A stretch of 64,000 nucleotides of DNA from Agromyces mangrovi (lineage in GTDB: Bacteria > Actinomycetota > Actinomycetes > Actinomycetales > Microbacteriaceae): NCBI RefSeq assembly GCF_030296695.1, contig NZ_AP027737.1, positions 3,348,001 to 3,412,000 of the forward strand, given 5' to 3'. Made by a program: the position numbers and the translations under genes. Numbering within the stretch: position 1 is the first letter of the stretch; every line of letters starts with the position of its first letter. Shown one piece after another: positions 7,795 to 16,537 of the stretch. The notes beneath the pieces are model-generated. The model did not search any database and was not told the origin of the DNA. It worked only from the letters and a program-made list of their open reading frames with translations.

Positions 7795-8997
7795 TCAGGA
7801 GCGGCGCACGGGCGTGTCGTGGTCGCTCATGGACCCGATGATGAGCGCGGCCTGCAGGATGAGGGCCTCGCGCGCTCCGGTGGCATCCCACCCGATGACC
7901 TCCGAGACGCGCTTCAGGCGGTAGCGCACCGTGTTCGGGTGCACGAAGAGCTCGCGGGCCGTCGCCTCGAGCGAGCGGCCGTTGTCGAGGTAGCACCAGA
8001 GCGTCGTGAGCAGCTCGGTCGAGTGCGCTTGGAGCGGGCGGTAGATGCGGTGGACGAGCGTCGCACGGGCCAGCGGGTCGCCCGCGAGGGCGCGCTCGGG
8101 CAGCAGGTCGTCCGCGTGCACCGGGCGGGGGGCGTGTCGCCAGGAGCGGGCGACCGCGAAGCCGGCGAGTGCCGCGCGGGCGCTCTTCGACGCGTCGACG
8201 AGGTTCGGCACCTCGTGGCCGAGCACCAGGTGGCCGGGGCCGAAGTGCGGTTCGAGCGCCACCGCGATCTCCATGAAGCTGAGTGCCGCGGACGTGCCGA
8301 TCTGCTCGTCGGCGTCGCGACTGCGTGGGTCGGCGCGCCCGACGACGAGCACGAGCCGGGAGCCCTGCACGCCGATGAGCACGTCGGCGGCCATGTGCCG
8401 CGCGGCCCGACGCACCTGATCGACGTCGAGCGACTTCGGTGTCGTACCCACGAGCACCGCGACTTCGCCGTGGCCGTGCCAGCCGAGCGCCGCGATGCGG
8501 CTCGGCAGCTCCTCGTCGTACTCGCCCGAGAGGATCGAGTCGACCACGAGCGCCTCGAGGCGCGCGTCCCAGAGGCCGCGCGCCTCGGCAGCACGGGCGT
8601 AGACGTCGGCCGCCGCGAAGGCGATCTCGCGCGAGTACAGCAGGATCGCCTCGCGCAGCGGCTCGCCGCCGTCCTTGACACGTTCCTCGACGACCTCGAC
8701 GGTCACCCGGATGAGCTGCAGCGTCTGCTGCAGGCTCACCGATCGCAGCAGTTCACGCGGGGCGGCGCCGAACACGTCGGCGGCGATCCACGGCGTCGAG
8801 CGCGGGTCGTCGAACCAGGCGATGAACGAGGTGATGCCCGCCTGCGCGACGAGCCCCACGGCCGAACGGCGGCTCGGCGGCATGTCGCCGTACCACGGCA
8901 ACGTGTCCTCGAGGCGCTTGAGCGTCGCGGTCGACAACTCTCCGGAGATCGTCCGCAGCCATGCGAGCGTCTCCGCCTTCGTCCGGTTGGGGGCCAC
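7795..8997 (-). CDS. fasR: PucR-type transcriptional regulator, FasR-like
   Basis: A 400-residue regulator ending in the PucR-type helix-turn-helix: ARELFVHPNTVRYRLKRV (about residues 355-375). The centre resembles the GGDEF-like CdaR region and the N-terminus is helical. In Streptomyces coelicolor the gene in this position, upstream of fabD, encodes FasR, an activator of the fab operon; same family and same place here, so the same role is inferred. It starts with GTG 4 nt after the aceE stop, so it is probably cotranscribed with aceE. Confidence 0.85.
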   Translation of the reverse strand: MAPNRTKAETLAWLRTISGELSTATLKRLEDTLPWYGDMPPSRRSAVGLVAQAGITSFIAWFDDPRSTPWIAADVFGAAPRELLRSVSLQQTLQLIRVTVEVVEERVKDGGEPLREAILLYSREIAFAAADVYARAAEARGLWDARLEALVVDSILSGEYDEELPSRIAALGWHGHGEVAVLVGTTPKSLDVDQVRRAARHMAADVLIGVQGSRLVLVVGRADPRSRDADEQIGTSAALSFMEIAVALEPHFGPGHLVLGHEVPNLVDASKSARAALAGFAVARSWRHAPRPVHADDLLPERALAGDPLARATLVHRIYRPLQAHSTELLTTLWCYLDNGRSLEATARELFVHPNTVRYRLKRVSEVIGWDATGAREALILQAALIIGSMSDHDTPVRRS

Positions 8998-9001
8998 TCG
9001 G

Positions 9002-11727
9002 CTAGCTCTCGCCCCCTGCGGTGCCGGTCGTGCCGGCGTTCACGTCGAGCAGGCGGTACTTCTCGATCGCCTGCGCCGGGATGCCCCGGTCGATCTCGCC
9101 GCGCTGGGCGAGCATCTCGAGCGTGCGCACCACGACCGACGGGCCGTCGATGGTGAAGAACCGGCGTGCGGCCGGGCGGGTGTCGCTGAAGCCGAAGCCG
9201 TCGGCGCCGAGCGTCGCGTACTCGCCGGGCACGTACGCGCGCACCTGGTCGGGCACCGCGTGCATGTAGTCGGTCACCGCGACGAAGGGGCCCTCGCTGC
9301 TCGCGAGCTTGCGCGTGAGGTACGGCACCTGCGGCGTGGCATCCGGATTCAGGAAGTTGTGCTCGTCGGCGGCGAGGCCGTCGCGGCGCAGCTCCGTCCA
9401 GGAGGTCACCGACCAGACGTCGGCCGAGACGCCCCAGTCGTCGGCCAGCAGCTGCTGCGCCTCGAGCGCCCACGGCACCGAGACGCCCGAGGCCATGATC
9501 TGCGCCTTCGGACCCTGCACCGAGGAACCCGAGATGCGGTGGATGCCGCGCTGGATGCCCTCGACGTCGACGCCCTCGGGCTCGGCGGGCTGCACGATCG
9601 GCTCGTTGTACACCGTGAGGTAGTACATGACATTCGGGTCGGGGTGCGAGCCGCCGTACATGCGCTCGAGTCCGGCGCGCATGATGTGGCCGATCTCGTA
9701 GCCGTAGGCCGGGTCGTAGGTGACGACCGCCGGGTTGGTCGAGGCCAGGAGCGGGGAGTGGCCGTCGGCGTGCTGCAGGCCCTCGCCGGTCAGCGTCGTG
9801 CGACCCGCGGTCGCGCCGATGATGAAGCCGCGCGCCATCTGGTCGCCTGCGGCCCACATGGCGTCGCCCGTGCGCTGGAAGCCGAACATGGAGTAGAAGA
9901 CGTAGATCGGGATGAGGGGCTCGCCCTCGACCGAGTACGACGTGCCGACGGCGGTGAACGCCGCCATCGCGCCGGCCTCGTTGATGCCGACGTGCACGAG
10001 CTGGCCCTGCGGGCTCTCCTTGTACGCCAGCAGCAGCTCGCGGTCGACCGACGTGTAGTGCTGGCCGTTCGGGTTGTAGATCTTCGCGCTCGGGAAGAAC
10101 GCGTCGATGCCGAAGGTGCGCGCCTCGTCGGGGATGATCGGCACGATGCGGTTGCCGAAGTCCTTGGCCCGCATGAGGTCCTTCAGCAGGCGCACGAAGG
10201 CCATCGTCGTGGCGATCTCCTGGTGGCCCGAGCCCTTCTTCGAGATCGCGTACGCCGAGTCCTCCGGCAGCGAGATCGCGGTGTGCTTCGTCCGTCGCTC
10301 CGGCAGGTAGCCGCCGAGCTCGCGCCGGCGCTCGTGCAGGTACTGGATCGCCTCGTCGTCCTCGCCCGGGTGGTAGTACGGCGGGAGGTACGGGTTCTCC
10401 TCGAGCTGCGCGTCCGAGATCGGGATGCGCATGGTGTCGCGGAACGTCTTGAGGTTGTCCAGCGTCATCTTCTTCATCTGGTGGGTCGCGTTGCGGCCCT
10501 CGAACGACGGGCCGAGCCCGTAGCCCTTGATGGTCTTGGCGAGGATGACGGTGGGCTGGCCCTTGTGCTCGGTCGCTGCCTTGAACGCGGCGTAGACCTT
10601 GCGGTAGTCGTGGCCGCCGCGCTTGAGGTTCCAGATGTCGTCGTCGGAGAGGTCCTTGACGAGCTCGAGCGCGCGCGGGTCGCGACCGAAGAAGTTCTCG
10701 CGCACGTAGGCGCCCGACTCGGCCTTGTAGGTCTGGAAGTCGCCGTCGGGGGTGACGTTCATGAGGTTGCGCAGGGCGCCCTCGTCGTCGCGGCCGAGCA
10801 GGTCGTCCCACTCCCGACCCCAGACGACCTTGATGACGTTCCAGCCGGCGCCGCGGAAGAAGCTCTCGAGCTCCTGGATGATCTTGCCGTTGCCGCGCAC
10901 CGGGCCGTCGAGTCGCTGCAGGTTGCAGTTGATGACGAAGTTGAGGTTGTCGAGGCCCTCGTTGGCGGCGACCTGGAGCTGGCCGCGGCTCTCGACCTCG
11001 TCCATCTCGCCGTCGCCGAGGAACGCCCAGACCTGCTGGTCGCTCGCGTCCTTGATTCCGCGGTTGGTCAGGTACTTGTTGAGTTGCGCCTGGTAGATGG
11101 CGTTGATCGGGCCGAGCCCCATCGACACGGTCGGGAACTGCCAGAACTCGGGCTGCAGACGCGGGTGCGGGTAGGAGGGCAGCCCGTTCGGCGCGTGCGA
11201 CTTCTCCTGGCGGAAGCCGTCGAGCTGGTCGGAGGTGAGCCGGCCCTCGAGGAAGGCGCGCGCGTAGGTGCCGGGGAGGCGTGGCCCTGGATGTAGATCT
11301 GGTCACCGCCGCCCGGGTGGTCCTGGCCGCGGAAGAAGTGGTTGAAGCCGACCTCGTAGAGCGCGGCCGACGACGCGTACGTCGAGATGTGGCCGCCGAC
11401 GGCGATGCCGGGGCGCTGCGCGCGGTGCACGAGCATCGCCGCGTTCCAGCGGATCCAGGCCCGGTAGCGGCGCTCGAGCGCCTCATCGCCGGGGAACTCC
11501 GGCTCGTTCTCCGGGGCGATGGTGTTCAGGTAGTCGGTGGTGGGCACCATCGGCACGCCGAGGTGCAGCTCCTTCGAGCGCTTGAGCAGGCTGAGCATGA
11601 TCTCGCGCCCGCGCTGGTGCCCCTGCGACGCGACCAGCGCGTCCAGGGACTCGGACCACTCGGCCGTCTCCTCCGGGTCGGAGTCCATCTGGGTGGCGGA
11701 GTACGGGTCCTGGTCGTTGACAGTCAC
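9002..11727 (-). CDS. aceE: Pyruvate dehydrogenase E1 component (homodimeric), frameshifted in this sequence
   Basis: E1 of the pyruvate dehydrogenase complex, a thiamine diphosphate enzyme that decarboxylates pyruvate and acetylates the lipoyl arm of E2. Recognisable parts are the N-terminal [18 protein letters not shown], the cofactor region around [12 protein letters not shown] and [17 protein letters not shown], and the pyrimidine-binding [11 protein letters not shown]. The frame breaks at the four-base run 11273-11276: adding one G on the plus strand restores ASPGTYA and gives 908 residues, the family length. An inactive copy of a central enzyme is unlikely, so this is probably a sequence error. 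Starts with GTG. Runs into fasR. Confidence 0.93.
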
Positions 11728-11877
11728 ACTCGACCTCTCTCTCGTGGCAGATCATGCCGGAATGCGCGCACGTACGGTCGGGTCACGCCGCGCGGCACAC
11801 CTAGTCATCCTAGAGTCTCGTCGCAGGGCCGGCGCGAATCGAGTCCGTCGGACGCGGCGGCCGCCGCCGCCCGGCGG

Positions 11878-11883
11878 TAGACT
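11878..11883 (+). promoter_or_regulatory. -10 box for tRNA-Val
   Basis: TAGACT, 22 nt before the mature tRNA 5' end, which leaves room for a short precursor leader. Confidence 0.45.
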
Positions 11884-11905
11884 CGTCCGGTCGCGCGAGC
11901 GACGA

Positions 11906-11978
11906 GGGCCTTTAGCTCAGTTGGTAGAGCGCCACGTTTACACCGTGGATGTCATCGGTTCGAGCCCGGTAGGGCCCA
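11906..11978 (+). tRNA. tRNA-Val (anticodon TAC)
   Basis: A 73-nt cloverleaf. The acceptor stem pairs GGGCCTT with AGGGCCC (one G-T wobble), with A as discriminator. The D arm is TAGCTCAGTTGGTAGAGC. The anticodon stem pairs CCACG with CGTGG around the loop TTTACAC, giving anticodon TAC. The T arm is ATCGG-TTCGAGC-CCGGT. No CCA is encoded. Confidence 0.97.
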
Positions 11979-12011
11979 CTCGAACGTCACGTCCGGGGAG
12001 GGGCAGGACTC

Positions 12012-12380
12012 ATGGAACTCGGTGCATTCTCGGTGAGCCTGGCGGTGCGCGACCTGGCGGCGAGCCGCGACTTCTACGCGCGACTCGGCTTCGATGCCGT
12101 CGGCGGCGACGGCGAGCAGTGGCTGATCCTGCGCAACGGCACGACCACGCTCGGGCTGTTCCAGGGCATGTTCGACCGCAACACCCTGACGTTCAACCCC
12201 GGCTGGGACGCGCAGGGCGAGCCGACCGACGGCTTCACCGACATCCGCGAGCTGGAGCGACGGCTCGACGAGGCCGGCGTCGAGATCGTGCAGCGCACGG
12301 AGGCCGGCACCGAGGGCCCCGCGCACCTCATGCTGATCGACCCCGACGGCAACCCGGTGCTGCTCGACCAGCACCGCTAG
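12012..12380 (+). CDS. Glyoxalase/bleomycin resistance-fold (VOC) protein
   Basis: A 122-residue VOC-superfamily protein with the two beta-alpha-beta-beta-beta modules expected: it opens with FSVSLAVRDLAASRDFYARLGF and ends with LMLIDPDGNPVLLDQH. Members bind metal ions and act as dioxygenases, lyases, epimerases or drug-binding proteins; the substrate here cannot be named. It follows tRNA-Val, with GGGGAGGGGCAGG as ribosome site. Confidence 0.85.
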   Translation: MELGAFSVSLAVRDLAASRDFYARLGFDAVGGDGEQWLILRNGTTTLGLFQGMFDRNTLTFNPGWDAQGEPTDGFTDIRELERRLDEAGVEIVQRTEAGTEGPAHLMLIDPDGNPVLLDQHR

Positions 12381-12398
12381 CGGTCGGGGGCCCCGCGC

Positions 12399-12404
12399 TA
12401 GGCT
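12399..12404 (+). promoter_or_regulatory. -10 box, leaderless start of the NIF3 gene
   Basis: TAGGCT ends 7 nt before the GTG start codon, the spacing expected if transcription begins at the start codon. Confidence 0.45.
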
Positions 12405-12411
12405 GGCGATC

Positions 12412-13233
12412 GTGCCCATCACCCTCGCCGACGCCGTCTCCACCGCACACGGGCTCTGGCCGTTGGACGGGGCCGAACCGTGGGACGCCCCGGGCCTCGT
12501 CAGCGGGGATCCGCGCGCCGAGGTCGCGCGCGTGCTGCTCGCCGTGGACGCCGTCGAGTCGACCGTCGCCGAGGCGGTCGACGGCGGCTACGACCTGTTG
12601 CTCACCCACCATCCGCTGCTGCTGCGCGGGGTCACCTCGGTCGCCGAGGACCGCTACAAGGGCGCGCTGCTCGCCCGGCTGATCCGGGGCGGATGCGCGC
12701 TGCTCGGCGCCCACACGAACGCCGACGTCGTCGAGGAGGGCACGTCGGCGGTGCTCGCGACCGGGCTGGGCGTCGCGGACGCGCGACCGATCGTGCCGGG
12801 CGCGGACCCCGCCCGCGGCCTCGGCCGGGTCGGCGACCTCGCCGACCCCGTGCCGCTCGGCCGGTTCGCCAGGCGCGTGCTCGACCTGCTGCCCGCGACC
12901 GCGGGCGGCGTGCGCGTGGCGGGGGAGTACGACCAGCCCGTGCGACGCGTCGCGGTCTGCGGCGGTGCGGGCGACTCGCTGCTCGCGCACCCCGAGGTGC
13001 GCGCCGCCGACGTCTACGTCACCGCCGACCTGCGACACCACCCCGCCTCCGAGTCCCGCGAGGAGACCCTCGCCGCGGGCAGCGGCCCGGCCCTCGTCGA
13101 CGTCTCGCACTGGGCGAGCGAGTGGCTCTGGCTCGACGCTGCCGCGGCGCAGTTCCGCGAGGCGCTGCCCGGCGTCGTCGTCGACGTGAGCGAGTCGCGG
13201 ACCGACCCGTGGGACTTCGCCGTCGTACACTGA
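12412..13233 (+). CDS. NIF3-like dinuclear metal centre protein
   Basis: A 273-residue NIF3/YbgI family protein. Metal-ligand regions are visible as LLLTHHPLLLRG (about residue 65) and LLGAHTNADV (about residue 100), with a C-terminal conserved His in DVSHWASEW. Some members have GTP cyclohydrolase-like or phosphatase activity, but the physiological role is unsettled. The start GTG has no ribosome site and lies 7 nt after a TAGGCT box, suggesting leaderless translation. It is 40 nt upstream of the zinc-ribbon gene, a pairing common in actinobacteria. Confidence 0.9.
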   Translation: MPITLADAVSTAHGLWPLDGAEPWDAPGLVSGDPRAEVARVLLAVDAVESTVAEAVDGGYDLLLTHHPLLLRGVTSVAEDRYKGALLARLIRGGCALLGAHTNADVVEEGTSAVLATGLGVADARPIVPGADPARGLGRVGDLADPVPLGRFARRVLDLLPATAGGVRVAGEYDQPVRRVAVCGGAGDSLLAHPEVRAADVYVTADLRHHPASESREETLAAGSGPALVDVSHWASEWLWLDAAAAQFREALPGVVVDVSESRTDPWDFAVVH

Positions 13234-13273
13234 CGACTCCGGGGCATCCGCCCGACCCGACCGAGGAGATCAC

Positions 13274-14011
13274 GTGAAGGCCACTCCCGCAGCGCAGCAG
13301 GAGCTCCTGCGCCTCCAGGCGCTCGACACCCGACTCCAGCAGATCGCCCACCGGCTGGGCTCACTGCCCCAGGCGGAGCAGCTCGCCGAGCTCGGGCGGC
13401 GCGACGACGCGGCGCGACGACGTCGCACCGAGGCGTCCGGCGCGCTCGACGACGCACGGGCCGAGCTGAAGCGGGTCGAGTCGGACGTCGACGTGGTCGA
13501 GGCGCGCATCGTGCGCGACGACGCGCGGCTCGCCGCGAGCACGTCGGTCAAGGACGTCGCCGGCCTCGAGTCGGAGCTCACCTCGCTGCGGAAGCGGCTC
13601 AGCGACCTCGAGGACATCGAGCTCGCGGTGATGGAGCGCGTCGAGGAGCTCGAGCGCGACGTGCACGGCATCGACGACGAGCGCGAGGACATCGGGAGCG
13701 AGGTCACCCGCGTCTCAGACGAGCGCGACGAGGCGGCCGGCGCCCTCACGACCGAGCGCGACCAGGCCTCGCGCGACCGCGCGGCAATCGCCGAGGGGCT
13801 GCCCGACGACCTCGAGGCGTTCTACGAGCGGCGTCGCGTCGCCGGCGGCGGCATCGGCGCCGCGCTGCTCCGACAGCGCACCTGTGGCGGCTGCACGATC
13901 ACGCTCACCGGGTCCGACCTCGAGGACGTGCGGCGCGCCGCCGACGACGAGGTGCTGCAGTGCCCCGACTGCGACCGCATCCTCGTGCGCACGGACGAGT
14001 CCGGCCTCTGA
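13274..14011 (+). CDS. Coiled-coil protein with C4 zinc ribbon
   Basis: A 245-residue protein, mostly long charged helices (about residues 5-180) forming a coiled coil, with a C-terminal four-Cys zinc ribbon: RTCGGCTITL and, 20 or so residues later, LQCPDCDRILVR. The family (CT398-like) is conserved in actinobacteria next to the NIF3 gene and RNase P RNA; its function is unknown, though nucleic-acid or flagellar-type chaperone roles have been proposed for relatives. Starts with GTG after GAGGAG. Confidence 0.88.
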   Translation: MKATPAAQQELLRLQALDTRLQQIAHRLGSLPQAEQLAELGRRDDAARRRRTEASGALDDARAELKRVESDVDVVEARIVRDDARLAASTSVKDVAGLESELTSLRKRLSDLEDIELAVMERVEELERDVHGIDDEREDIGSEVTRVSDERDEAAGALTTERDQASRDRAAIAEGLPDDLEAFYERRRVAGGGIGAALLRQRTCGGCTITLTGSDLEDVRRAADDEVLQCPDCDRILVRTDESGL

Positions 14012-14034
14012 GCGCCCGGCGCACCCGCGGGCGG

Positions 14035-14040
14035 TACGCT
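14035..14040 (+). promoter_or_regulatory. -10 box for RNase P RNA
   Basis: TACGCT ending 8 nt before the predicted 5' end of the RNase P RNA, consistent with a dedicated promoter. Confidence 0.4.
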
Positions 14041-14048
14041 GGTGGGTG

Positions 14049-14428
<380 letters not shown>

Positions 14429-14432
14429 CCCC

Positions 14433-15221
14433 TCAGTCGTCCGACGGTCCGGCGCCCGCGGCCCACTCGGTGCCGTACTCGACCGCCATCGCCGCGGCGC
14501 CGAGGATGCCCGCGTTGTTGCGGTGCACCGCGGGCACGATCCGCGTCTGCAGGTCGAGCAGCGGCAGGAAGTGCTCGTGCTTCTTGGAGACCCCGCCGCC
14601 CACGATGAACAGGTCGGGGGAGAAGAGGAACTCGACGTGCGAGTAGTACCGCTGCAGGCGCTTCGCCCAGTGCTCCCAGCTCAACTCCTTGCGCTCCATC
14701 GCGGAGTACGCGGCGCGATGCTCGGCGTCCTTCCCGTCGATCTCGAGGTGGCCGAGCTCGGAGTTCGGGATGAGCACGCCGTCGTAGATGAGCGCCGACC
14801 CGATGCCGGTGCCGAGCGTGGTCATGATGACGAGCCCGCGTTCGCCGCGAGCCGCTCCATAGCGCGACTCGGCGTAGCCGGCGGCATCCGCGTCGTTGAT
14901 GAAGTGGATGGGCACGCCCAGCTCCTGCTCGAACATCGCCTCGGCCGGCAGCCCGATCCACTCGTCGGAGATGTTCGCGGCCGACATGGTGCGGCCGTGG
15001 TGCACGATCGCGGGGAAGCAGACCCCGATCGGGATCTCGCCGTCGTGCCCGAGCGTGCCGAGCAGGTCGCGCGTCGCGTCGAGGATGTCCTTCGGCTCAC
15101 CGCCCGCCGGGGTCGCGACCTTCACCCGGTCGGAGACGAGTTCGCCGGCCTCGACGTCGACGATCGCCCCCTTGATGCCGGTTCCGCCGATGTCGATGCC
15201 GATGGCCCGTACGTCGCCCAT
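14433..15221 (-). CDS. ppgK: Polyphosphate glucokinase
   Basis: A 262-residue ROK-family kinase using polyphosphate (and often ATP) to make glucose 6-phosphate. The phosphate loop IGIDIGGTGIKGAIVD opens the protein, the catalytic Asp sits in HFINDADAAGYAE, and TTLGTGIGSALI and VGGGVSKKHE follow. No membrane segment. The start ATG is preceded by a TATGGT box 6 nt upstream and no ribosome site, so it is probably leaderless. It diverges from a small gene at 15290. Confidence 0.93.
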   Translation of the reverse strand: MGDVRAIGIDIGGTGIKGAIVDVEAGELVSDRVKVATPAGGEPKDILDATRDLLGTLGHDGEIPIGVCFPAIVHHGRTMSAANISDEWIGLPAEAMFEQELGVPIHFINDADAAGYAESRYGAARGERGLVIMTTLGTGIGSALIYDGVLIPNSELGHLEIDGKDAEHRAAYSAMERKELSWEHWAKRLQRYYSHVEFLFSPDLFIVGGGVSKKHEHFLPLLDLQTRIVPAVHRNNAGILGAAAMAVEYGTEWAAGAGPSDD

Positions 15222-15227
15222 GTGAGC

Positions 15228-15233
15228 ACCATA
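15228..15233 (-). promoter_or_regulatory. -10 box, leaderless start of ppgK
   Basis: TATGGT on the minus strand, 6 nt before the ATG. Confidence 0.4.
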
Positions 15234-15276
15234 GCGCGCAGCCGTCGACGCCGGGGAGGGGCGTGGCGGGCGGGCG

Positions 15277-15282
15277 TAGGAT
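15277..15282 (+). promoter_or_regulatory. -10 box, leaderless start of the small gene at 15290
   Basis: TAGGAT ends 7 nt before the ATG. Confidence 0.4.
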
Positions 15283-15289
15283 CAGGGGT

Positions 15290-15477
15290 ATGACGTCCCA
15301 GGGGGAAGATCAGTACTGGTACAACATGAAGACCGGCGAGGTCGAGCACGGGTTCGTCTCGCCGTCGGTCGATCGGGTGGGCCCGTTCCCCACGGAGGGG
15401 AGGCCGCGATGGCCCTCGAGATCCTGCGTGCGAACAGCGCGAAGTGGGCCGAGGAGGACGCCGCCGACGACGCCTGA
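15290..15477 (+). CDS. Small conserved actinobacterial protein, frameshifted
   Basis: A 62-residue protein when one base is restored. The N-terminal half, DQYWYNMKTGEVEHGF and VDRVGPFPT, matches small actinobacterial proteins annotated as SPOR-like or methionine aminopeptidase-associated. The frame breaks at the G run 15397-15400; one more G gives EGEAAMALEILRANSAKWAE and a stop at 15477, the expected helical C-terminus. Left uncorrected, the frame ends in a basic, non-family tail of similar length. Function unknown. Likely leaderless. Confidence 0.7.
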
Positions 15478-15514
15478 GACGGATGCCCCGGGGCGGCCCG
15501 GCTCTTGGGAGCAG

Positions 15515-16402
15515 CTACTCGTAGCTGTGCTCGGGCCCGGGGTACTCGCCGGAGTCGACGTCGGCCCGCCACGCGCGCGCCGCGTCGCCGAGCGTCTGCG
15601 CGAGGTTCGCGTACTGGCGCACGAACTTCGGGATGCGCCCGGTCGTGAGGCCCGCCCAGTCTGTCCAGACGAGGAGCTGGCCGTCTGTGTGCGGCCCGGC
15701 GCCGACGCTGATCGTCGGGATCGCCAGCGTCTCGGTCACGCGCTTCGCGGCATCCGCCGGCACCATCTCGAGCACGACCGCGAACGCGCCCGCCTCCTGC
15801 ACCGCGACCGCGTCGTCGACGAGACGGTCGGCCGCGTCGCCCCGACCCTGGATGATGTGGCCGCCCAGCCCGTGCTCCGACTGCGGCGTGTAGCCGACGT
15901 GTCCCATCACCGGGATGCCCGACTGCACGATGCGCTCGATCTGCGGGGCGCTGCGCCGACCGCCCTCGAGCTTGACCGCGTGCGCGCCCGACTCCTTCAT
16001 GAAGCGCACCGCGGTGTGCAGCGCCTCCTCCGGCCCCGACTCGTACGAGCCGAACGGCATGTCGGCGACCACGAACGCGCGCGTCACGGCCTTCGCCACG
16101 GCGCGGGTGAGCGGCATGAGCTCGTCGACCGTCACCGGCAGGGTCGTGTCGTAGCCGAGCACGTTGTTGCCCGCGGAGTCGCCGACGAGCAGGAAGTCGA
16201 TGCCGGCCTCGTCGAAGATGCGCGCGGTCAGCTGGTCGTAGCTCGTGAGCCCCGTGATCGCGATGCCCTGCTCCTTCGCGTTCTGGAAGTGCCGGGTGCG
16301 CACGCGACGCGGGCCGGCCGCGCGGGCCGCCCCACCGCCGTAGGGGTTCTGCTCGCCCCCGGCGGACGAGGCGTCGACGTTGGGCTCGGGCAGCTCTGGC
16401 AT
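15515..16402 (-). CDS. panB: 3-methyl-2-oxobutanoate hydroxymethyltransferase
   Basis: A 295-residue TIM-barrel enzyme making ketopantoate from 2-oxoisovalerate and methylene-tetrahydrofolate, the first committed step to pantothenate and coenzyme A. Family blocks are visible: LTSYDQLTARIFDEAGID, LLVGDSAGNNVLGY, KLEGGRRSAPQIE, GHVGYTPQSEH and VLEMVPADAAK. The N-terminus has an extra 25 or so residues rich in Gly and Ala. The ATG lies 6 nt after a TAGACT box, so it is probably leaderless. Confidence 0.96.
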   Translation of the reverse strand: MPELPEPNVDASSAGGEQNPYGGGAARAAGPRRVRTRHFQNAKEQGIAITGLTSYDQLTARIFDEAGIDFLLVGDSAGNNVLGYDTTLPVTVDELMPLTRAVAKAVTRAFVVADMPFGSYESGPEEALHTAVRFMKESGAHAVKLEGGRRSAPQIERIVQSGIPVMGHVGYTPQSEHGLGGHIIQGRGDAADRLVDDAVAVQEAGAFAVVLEMVPADAAKRVTETLAIPTISVGAGPHTDGQLLVWTDWAGLTTGRIPKFVRQYANLAQTLGDAARAWRADVDSGEYPGPEHSYE

Positions 16403-16408
16403 GCGGCA

Positions 16409-16414
16409 AGTCTA
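16409..16414 (-). promoter_or_regulatory. -10 box, leaderless start of panB
   Basis: TAGACT on the minus strand, 6 nt before the panB ATG. Confidence 0.45.
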
Positions 16415-16537
16415 GCCACGCGGCGGAGGCGCTCGGCCGGCCGGAACGGGTGGGCGGGACGTGCCGACGCGCTCCCCGAGGTGGCTCGTGGGCGGGCAGT
16501 GGAGCCAGTAGCCTAGACGGAGCGAGAGAGGGTGTTG

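Noticed and set aside
6460..11486. Very long open frames on both strands across the fab and aceE genes, including plus-strand frames of nearly 900 codons
   Set aside because: They are antisense or out-of-frame shadows of clearly conserved genes in high-GC DNA; their translations are Arg-, Ala- and Gly-rich and match no family.
11870..11985. Coding frame running through tRNA-Val
   Set aside because: The stretch folds as a complete tRNA; the peptide is the familiar false product of reading through a tRNA.
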